Source: UBA7702 sp040776805 (GTDB lineage: Bacteria > Bacillota > Dehalobacteriia > UBA7702). Taken from it: DNA of 64,000 nucleotides. Shown here piece by piece: positions 58,564 to 64,000 of the stretch; position 1 is the first letter of the stretch; the number at the start of each line of letters is the position of its first letter. Under the pieces are notes generated by a model. It made no database searches, had not been told where the DNA came from, and saw nothing but the letters and a program-made list of their open reading frames with translations. The stretch lies in NCBI GenBank assembly GCA_040776805.1, contig JAXGZS010000001.1, positions 186,001-250,000 of the forward strand, in the 5' to 3' direction. The position numbers and the translations under genes are program-made.

Positions 58564-60072
58564 ATGAGCATCAGGCCGGAAGAGATCAGCTCGATATTAA
58601 AAAAGCAGATCGAAAATTATGAGGCCGCGGTGGAAGTATCGGAAGTCGGTACTGTCATCACCGTCGGCGACGGCATTGCGCGTATTTATGGCCTCGAAAA
58701 TGCCATGTTTAACGAGCTCCTGGAGTTTTCCAACGGTGTCATGGGTATGGTCATGAACCTGGAAGAAGACAACATCGGTTGCGTTATCCTTGGACCCTAT
58801 ACCGATATTCAAGAAGGCGATCAGGTGAAAAGAACCGGCAGAATCATGGAAGTTCCCGTTGGGGAAGCCTTGATTGGCCGTGTTGTCAATACATTGGGTC
58901 AGCCCTTGGACGGCAAAGGGGAAATCAAAGCAACTGAACATCGTCCCGTTGAATTCTTAGCTCCCGGGGTTATTACTCGTCGTTCCGTTTACGAACCGAT
59001 GCAGACCGGTTTGAAGGCGATCGACTCGATGGTTCCCATTGGCCGTGGCCAACGCGAACTGATCATTGGCGACAGACAAACTGGTAAAACAGCCATCGCC
59101 ATTGATACCATCATCAATCAGAAAGGGCAGGACGTGATCTGCATCTATGTTGCGATCGGTCAGAAAGCCTCCACGGTATCGTCGGTTGTGGCGAAACTGG
59201 AAGAACACGGCGCCATGGATTATAGCATCGTCGTTTCCGCTTCCGCTTCCGAACCGGCGCCCATGCTTTACCTGGCGCCTTATGCCGGCGCCGCCATGGG
59301 TGAATGCTTTATGTATAACGGCAAAGCGGTGTTGATCGTTTACGATGACCTCTCGAAACAGGCCGTCGCTTACCGCGAACTCTCCTTGCTGCTTCGGCGT
59401 CCGCCCGGGCGTGAAGCATATCCCGGGGATGTTTTCTATCTCCATTCCCGTTTGCTGGAACGCGCTGCGAAACTCAACGAAGACTTCGGCGGCGGCTCTA
59501 TGACGGCGCTGCCCATCATCGAAACAAAAGCCGGCGACGTTTCCGCCTACATTCCCACCAACGTGATCTCCATCACCGACGGTCAGATCTTCCTGACCAC
59601 CGACTTATTCAATGCCGGGATTCGTCCTGCCATCAACGTTGGTATCTCCGTTTCCCGCGTCGGCGGTTCCGCCCAGGTGAAGGCCATGAAACAGGTTGCC
59701 GGTTCCCTCCGTATGGACCTTGCCCAATACCGTGAATTGGCTGCTTTCTCCCAGTTTGGTTCAGATCTGGATAAAGCCACCGCCGCGACGTTAGCCCGTG
59801 GGGAAAGAATGACGGAACTCTTAAAACAGAATCAGTATGCCCCGATGGACGTTATCGATCAGGTCATTTCCATTTTTGCCGGCAGCAACGGATTCTTGGA
59901 TAGCATCCCCGTTGATAAAGTTCTCGAATTCGAAAGACAAATGCTGCAGGATATCCATACCAATCATTCCGATATCTTTGATACATTGAAGAAGGACGGA
60001 AAGATTTCCGACGAAATGAAAACAGCTTTGAAAAAGGCAATCGGCCAGTTCAAAGAGGGTTTCATACAATAA
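58564..60072 (+). CDS. atpA: ATP synthase subunit alpha
   Basis: Non-catalytic nucleotide-binding subunit of F1, 502 residues. P-loop GDRQTGKTAIAIDTI near 169, and PAINVGISVSRVGGSAQ, the ATPase alpha signature. Standard length. Confidence 0.97.
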   Translation: MSIRPEEISSILKKQIENYEAAVEVSEVGTVITVGDGIARIYGLENAMFNELLEFSNGVMGMVMNLEEDNIGCVILGPYTDIQEGDQVKRTGRIMEVPVGEALIGRVVNTLGQPLDGKGEIKATEHRPVEFLAPGVITRRSVYEPMQTGLKAIDSMVPIGRGQRELIIGDRQTGKTAIAIDTIINQKGQDVICIYVAIGQKASTVSSVVAKLEEHGAMDYSIVVSASASEPAPMLYLAPYAGAAMGECFMYNGKAVLIVYDDLSKQAVAYRELSLLLRRPPGREAYPGDVFYLHSRLLERAAKLNEDFGGGSMTALPIIETKAGDVSAYIPTNVISITDGQIFLTTDLFNAGIRPAINVGISVSRVGGSAQVKAMKQVAGSLRMDLAQYRELAAFSQFGSDLDKATAATLARGERMTELLKQNQYAPMDVIDQVISIFAGSNGFLDSIPVDKVLEFERQMLQDIHTNHSDIFDTLKKDGKISDEMKTALKKAIGQFKEGFIQ

Positions 60073-60113
60073 TTCAGCCAATGTAGGAAGATACGGAAAG
60101 GTGGTGAATCCAT

Positions 60114-60986
60114 ATGGCAAGCATGAGTGATATCAGACGCAGTATCCGCAGTATCGAAAGTACCGGGCAGATTACGAAAGCCATGAAAATGGTCGCCTCG
60201 GCGAAACTGCGCAGAGCTCAGTCTGTCGTAATAGCGGCCAGGCCTTACGCCGGAAAAATACGTGAGGTTTTGGGTAACCTTTCCGAAAAAGGCTGCTCCT
60301 CTCATCCCCTCCAGGAAAAGAGAGAAGAAGTCAAAAATGTGCTTTACGTTCTCGTCACCGCTGACGCCGGTCTTTGCGGCGGCTTTAACACCAATTTGAT
60401 CAAATTGTGTGAAAAAACCGTCAAAAAGCGTGAGGAAGACTGCGCCATTTTGGCCGTAGGGAAAAAGGGCCGCGATTATTTCAAAAAACGCGGTTATCAA
60501 ATTGCCGACGAATTTATCGGTAACGGCGATTCCCCCGGCTTCGTTTTGGCCAGAATCATTGCCGGCGACGTCATCCGCATGTATACCGAAGGGGAATACG
60601 ATGAAGTTCATTTGGTCTTCAGCCGTTTCCGCTCCGCCATGTCCAACACCCCCACTGATTTGAAATTGCTTCCCATCGAACAGGAAGCCAAGGTAGAAGC
60701 GGCAGATGCCGAAGAAAAAGGCGTCAGCTCCGATTATATCTTTGAACCAGGGGAAGAGGAAGTGTTGAACGTGCTGCTCCCGGCTTATGTGGAAACACTG
60801 ATTTACGGTGCGCTCATTGAATCCAAAGCCAGTGAGCTCGGTTCCAAGATGACGGCGATGAGCGCGGCGACGGATAACGCCAACGAACTCATTCAAAGCC
60901 TGACTCTGACTTTGAACAGAGCACGACAAGCTGCTATTACTACAGAAATTACCGAAATCGTCAGCGGCGCGGCCGCTCTCGAATAA
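60114..60986 (+). CDS. atpG: ATP synthase subunit gamma
   Basis: Central rotor shaft, 290 residues, mostly coiled coil. It has the N-terminal DIRRSIRSIESTGQITKAMK, then MVASAKLRRAQ. The C-terminal SKMTAMSAATDNANELIQSL and ARQAAITTEITEIVSGAAAL is the family signature. Confidence 0.96.
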   Translation: MASMSDIRRSIRSIESTGQITKAMKMVASAKLRRAQSVVIAARPYAGKIREVLGNLSEKGCSSHPLQEKREEVKNVLYVLVTADAGLCGGFNTNLIKLCEKTVKKREEDCAILAVGKKGRDYFKKRGYQIADEFIGNGDSPGFVLARIIAGDVIRMYTEGEYDEVHLVFSRFRSAMSNTPTDLKLLPIEQEAKVEAADAEEKGVSSDYIFEPGEEEVLNVLLPAYVETLIYGALIESKASELGSKMTAMSAATDNANELIQSLTLTLNRARQAAITTEITEIVSGAAALE

Positions 60987-61034
60987 TTTGATCAGTCGAA
61001 AGACCTTTATCAACTTTTGAAGGAGGTTTATAAG

Positions 61035-62462
61035 GTGTCATTAGGAATTGTAAAAGAAGTCATCGGCGCCGTCGTGGACATCTCTTTTCCACCAGGACAG
61101 CTGCCGGAAATCTATAATGCGCTTAATATCAACAGTGCTGATCAGGACAGGGAAGAATCCCGGGGCCTGAATATCAACATTACGCTTGAAGTTATGCAGC
61201 ATTTGGGTAACGACACGGTACGTGCCGTTGCGCTTTCCTCCACCGATGGTCTCCAGCGCGGTGTCAAAGTGACCGACACCGGCGCGCCGATTACCATCAA
61301 TGTTGGGGAAAAGACACTGGGCCGTATGTTCAACGTCATCGGCAACGTCATCGACGGCGGTGAACCTGTGGAATGCGAAACGAAATATCCCATCCACAGA
61401 AAGGCCCCTACTTTTGAAGAATTGGAACCCTCCACGGAAATGCTGGAAACTGGGATCAAAGTTGTGGACTTGCTCTGCCCCTATTCCAAAGGGGGTAAGA
61501 TCGGTCTCTTTGGCGGCGCCGGCGTTGGCAAAACCGTTTTGATCATGGAGCTGATCCGCAACATCGCCTATGAACACGGCGGCTACTCCGTTTTCTCCGG
61601 CGTTGGTGAAAGAACCCGTGAAGGGAACGACCTTTACAACGAAATGAAAGAAAGCGGTGTTATCGAAAAAACCGCCATGGTATTCGGGCAGATGAACGAA
61701 CCCCCCGGGGCGCGTCTGCGCGTCGGTCTGACCGGTTTGACCTTAGCGGAATATTTCCGTGATGAAGCCGGCCAGGACGTGCTGCTCTTCATCGATAACA
61801 TTTTCCGTTTCACCCAAGCCGGTTCTGAAGTATCCGCGCTCCTTGGCCGTATGCCCTCCGCCGTTGGTTACCAGCCGACACTGGCTTCGGAAATGGGCGC
61901 CTTACAGGAAAGAATTACTTCCACCAAAAAAGGGTCCATCACCTCGGTGCAGGCCATTTACGTGCCGGCCGATGACTTGACCGACCCCGCGCCGGCCACC
62001 GCGTTCTCTCACTTGGACGCCACCACCGTGCTTTCCCGTAAAATCGTGGAATTGGGGATCTACCCCGCTGTTGACCCCTTGGATTCCACCTCCAGAATTT
62101 TGGAACCCCATATTTTAGGGGAAGAGCATTATAACACGGCCCGCGCCGTACAGATGGTGCTCCAGCGCTACACGGAATTACAGGATATCATCGCCATTCT
62201 CGGTATGGACGAACTGTCCGACGAGGATAAGCTCACCGTCTCCAGAGCGCGTAAGATCCAAAGATTCCTCTCTCAGCCTTTCCACGTGGCCGAACAGTTT
62301 ACCGGTATGGAAGGGAAGTACGTTCCTTTGAAAGAAACGATCCGCGGCTTCAAGGAAATCCTTGAAGGGAAATACGACGATCTGCCCGAACAGGCCTTCC
62401 TGCTTGTGGGTACCATCGAGGACGCGGTAGAAAAGGCGAAAAAACTCGAAGGAAGTGAATAA
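61035..62462 (+). CDS. atpD: ATP synthase subunit beta
   Basis: Catalytic F1 subunit, 475 residues. P-loop FGGAGVGKTVLIMELI near 155, the catalytic Glu in GVGERTREGNDLYNEM and PSAVGYQPTLASEMGALQER. The GTG behind AAGGAGG is chosen; the six upstream codons carry the ribosome site and are not conserved. Confidence 0.97.
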   Translation: MSLGIVKEVIGAVVDISFPPGQLPEIYNALNINSADQDREESRGLNINITLEVMQHLGNDTVRAVALSSTDGLQRGVKVTDTGAPITINVGEKTLGRMFNVIGNVIDGGEPVECETKYPIHRKAPTFEELEPSTEMLETGIKVVDLLCPYSKGGKIGLFGGAGVGKTVLIMELIRNIAYEHGGYSVFSGVGERTREGNDLYNEMKESGVIEKTAMVFGQMNEPPGARLRVGLTGLTLAEYFRDEAGQDVLLFIDNIFRFTQAGSEVSALLGRMPSAVGYQPTLASEMGALQERITSTKKGSITSVQAIYVPADDLTDPAPATAFSHLDATTVLSRKIVELGIYPAVDPLDSTSRILEPHILGEEHYNTARAVQMVLQRYTELQDIIAILGMDELSDEDKLTVSRARKIQRFLSQPFHVAEQFTGMEGKYVPLKETIRGFKEILEGKYDDLPEQAFLLVGTIEDAVEKAKKLEGSE

Positions 62463-62464
62463 TC

Positions 62465-62878
62465 ATGACAGATAAACGCATCTCTCTGGAGATTGTAACC
62501 CCCGAGAAAAAAATCTATTCTGCCGATGTTTATTACCTTCACGCTCCCGCCATCGTTGGCGGCATCGGGATTTATCCCCGCCATACGCCCATTGTCACCG
62601 CCCTTGACGTCGGCGAACTCAGCATCGACGGCGGCGACGGGAAGCAGGAGACCTTCTTTATCTCCGGCGGTTTTCTCGATGTCTGCGACGATAAAGCGGC
62701 CGTCTTAGCGAAAGCCGCGGAAAGAAGCGAGGATATCGATGTGACCCGGGCGGAAAAAGCCAGGGCGCGGGCGGAAGAACGCCTCGCCCACCCCACTCCC
62801 GAGTTAGATGCTCTGCGGGCGGAGTTGGCGCTGAAAAGAGCGATTATGAGAATTAGAATCGCCAAAACTGAAAGATAA
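62465..62878 (+). CDS. atpC: ATP synthase subunit epsilon
   Basis: Regulatory F1 subunit, 137 residues. The beta-sandwich N-terminus (LEIVTPEKKIYSADVYYLHA, GIYPRHTPIVTAL) and helical hairpin C-terminus (TRAEKARARAEERL, then ALKRAIMRIRIAKTER) are standard. It ends the operon, 38 bases before a hairpin. Confidence 0.95.
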   Translation: MTDKRISLEIVTPEKKIYSADVYYLHAPAIVGGIGIYPRHTPIVTALDVGELSIDGGDGKQETFFISGGFLDVCDDKAAVLAKAAERSEDIDVTRAEKARARAEERLAHPTPELDALRAELALKRAIMRIRIAKTER

Positions 62879-62916
62879 AACAGTGGCTCTCCCAAAGAGA
62901 GGCCCCACAAAAAGGG

Positions 62917-62951
62917 AGTCGGTTTCTGACAGAAAATCGGAAGCCGACTTT
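62917..62951 (+). terminator. Terminator of the ATP synthase operon
   Basis: AGTCGGTTTC (62917-62926) / GAAGCCGACT (62940-62949) stem. It shares the GTCGGCTTC/GAAGCCGAC core with the two hairpins at 32359 and 32563, suggesting a recurrent terminator-like repeat family in this genome. Confidence 0.65.
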
Positions 62952-63046
62952 GCTCATCATGCTGTTTTTAGGACTTTCCCACAGGATAGCTCATTTTTGT
63001 ATATTTTCCCTCCCATTGGTAAATACTGCCATTGGGAGGTTATTTT

Positions 63047-63832
63047 ATGGGAAAATATAATAATCGCAAAAATCAACTGATCGTGATCGGTCTTTTCATT
63101 GCTTTGATCGCCTGCACTTTTTTGATGACGCTGATGAAGCTGCCCTCTGCGGAAGAGGCGGCGGCGGTGGTCGATACGCCGCTTATGACGGCGTTCCAAG
63201 AAAGCGAGGCCGAATTTACCCGCATCACGGCTCAAGGCTGGTGCCAGATCGACACGGTCTTCCACGATGGCGAAGAACTGTTCTCCTTTTATGAAAGCAT
63301 CAAAGAAGTCCTCGGCGACGACGACCTGCTGTCCATTGACGAGTACGACGATGAGTCCTACGCCGGTATTACGGTATTCGGCAATACGGAACAGGGCTAC
63401 GAAATCGATCTTGTGTTACAGAGTATGGCCGATGAGGACAGCGGCAGTGAAACGTATCTCATCCTCAATCTCAACGATGAGCAGGATGTTCGCGATATCG
63501 ATGCAGTCCATGCGTATCTCGGTACGATCTTTGCCGCCGTTTCCTCGAAAAGTGATCCTTCTCTGCTGATTGAAGGGAAATATGATGAGCTGAAATCGAA
63601 GCGGGAAAAAAAGAAGATCGCCAAGGCGATCTTTAAGGCTTTGGATGGGAAAATTGAAGAAAAGATCAGCGACGACGGTTACGTCAGCTACAGCGGTTAT
63701 ACGGAGCTGATCGCCTATAGTATCACTTCCGACAACCGTAAAATCAACTTACAGGTGGCGCTGTCCGACAATGAACAGGATCAGTCCACCGTCATCTATA
63801 TCGGCTCCCCTGTGGTTTTCTCCGATTTCTGA
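63047..63832 (+). CDS. YwmB-like protein (TATA-box-binding-fold family)
   Basis: A 261-residue protein with an N-terminal membrane anchor (LIVIGLFIALIACTFLMTLM) and an acidic remainder (about 45-261) with alternating strands, for example YAGITVFGNTEQGYEIDLVL and VSYSGYTELIAYSI. The size, the GWCQIDTV opening, and position right after the ATP synthase operon match YwmB. In Bacillus YwmB lies just after atpC and before murA and spoIID. The start is the ATG behind GGGAGG. Function unknown; sporulation has been suggested by association. Confidence 0.62.
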   Translation: MGKYNNRKNQLIVIGLFIALIACTFLMTLMKLPSAEEAAAVVDTPLMTAFQESEAEFTRITAQGWCQIDTVFHDGEELFSFYESIKEVLGDDDLLSIDEYDDESYAGITVFGNTEQGYEIDLVLQSMADEDSGSETYLILNLNDEQDVRDIDAVHAYLGTIFAAVSSKSDPSLLIEGKYDELKSKREKKKIAKAIFKALDGKIEEKISDDGYVSYSGYTELIAYSITSDNRKINLQVALSDNEQDQSTVIYIGSPVVFSDF

Positions 63833-63879
63833 CATAAGGATCCTTCCCGTTCATAGAATAGAGAGAAGGAGGCGGGAGC

Positions 63880-64000
63880 GTGAGATATCGATTCCGGCGG
63901 CGATATCGCCGCCGCCCTCAGATGCTATGGTGGATCTGGCTTTTGATCCTTTTCCCCTGCGCCTTTTTATTGACGCAGGTTCATTTTTCCCGGGAACGGG
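63880..64000 (+). CDS. Membrane protein, N-terminal fragment (possibly YunB)
   Basis: An AGAAGGAGG site is followed by a GTG start, and the frame stays open to the window edge. The visible 40 residues read MRYRFRRRYRRRPQMLWWIW at the start, then a membrane helix LLILFPCAFLLTQVHFSRER. The Arg-rich N-terminus followed by one helix resembles sporulation protein YunB, but only the first part is visible, so this is a guess. The gene continues past the right edge. Confidence 0.55.
   Translation, partial: MRYRFRRRYRRRPQMLWWIWLLILFPCAFLLTQVHFSRER

Noticed and set aside
1..64000. CRISPR arrays, insertion sequences, prophage or integrative elements
   Set aside because: No repeat-spacer pattern, transposase, integrase or phage structural gene was seen on either strand.

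Overview
The window is about 64 kb of contiguous chromosome from an anaerobic Bacillota (Firmicutes) bacterium, most likely of the Clostridia or a neighbouring class. The evidence is the gene set and arrangement: an IspH-S1 fusion behind cmk and plsC, a uvrB-uvrA-uvrC operon, an atpZ/atpI-headed F-type ATPase operon followed by a YwmB-like gene, a YwlE-type arginine phosphatase, a single-cluster ferredoxin, B12-linked methyltransferase-family proteins (MttB and URO-D families) and AGGAGG-type ribosome binding sites throughout. I cannot name the genus from sequence alone. No phage, insertion sequence, CRISPR array, rRNA or tRNA was seen; the only recognised stable RNA gene is tmRNA.

Layout. 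1-2180 (minus): a Phe/Tyr operon, aroF-tyrA-chorismate mutase (cut by the window edge), preceded by a promoter, a 34-codon leader peptide full of Phe and Tyr codons, and an intrinsic terminator. This is a textbook transcription attenuator. 2300-7450: ferredoxin, a membrane-tethered XRE regulator, a HAD phosphatase, a DUF4491 protein, and NAD synthetase. 7096-10857: a URO-D-family methyltransferase-like gene with two SpoVAC/SpoVAE-like membrane proteins, divergent from a PucR/CdaR-type regulator. 10931-11278: tmRNA. 11426-12183: a 53-residue membrane protein and a YbaK-type deacylase. 12282-17794 (minus): a probable quaternary-amine cluster (DMT exporter/importer, non-pyrrolysine MttB homologue, APH-fold kinase) under a membrane-anchored AraC regulator. 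18471-22034: a LuxR regulator and two tandem EutH-type permeases without other eut genes.

22258-31635 (plus): a P-loop ATPase of unknown role, then uvrB-uvrA-uvrC and an ABC-F ATPase. 31769-33823: a TetR regulator, a hairpin-flanked repeat-like element, thioredoxin, and a Crp/Fnr regulator with a candidate site in front of trxA. 33837-38775 (minus): the common aromatic pathway, aroB-aroA-aroC-chorismate mutase-aroE-aroQ, with overlapping genes. 38959-41440 (minus): a polar amino-acid ABC importer. 41706-46585 (plus): AlkD-type repair protein, an exported protein, then cmk-plsC-ispH/rpsA.

46586-47038 holds a perfect consensus promoter and a terminator-ended leader before a CNNM/CorC-type transporter. 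48622-52057 contains a DUF5050-like lipoprotein and a divergent CoxE-type VWA / MoxR ATPase pair. 52076-55638 carries Sua5, YwlE, RpiB, dCMP deaminase and UDP-GlcNAc 2-epimerase. 55727-62878 is the complete ATP synthase operon, closed by a hairpin whose stem matches the element at 32359-32591. The window ends with a YwmB-like gene and the start of a possible YunB-type gene.

The most notable reading is that aromatic amino-acid synthesis is split into two loci. The Phe/Tyr branch has a ribosome-sensed attenuator and the shikimate trunk does not show one. Secondary points of interest are the two amine-type clusters (MttB/AraC and EutH/LuxR), the URO-D/SpoVA-like operon, and two structured leaders (22110-22199 and 46843-47010) that fit no family I recognise.
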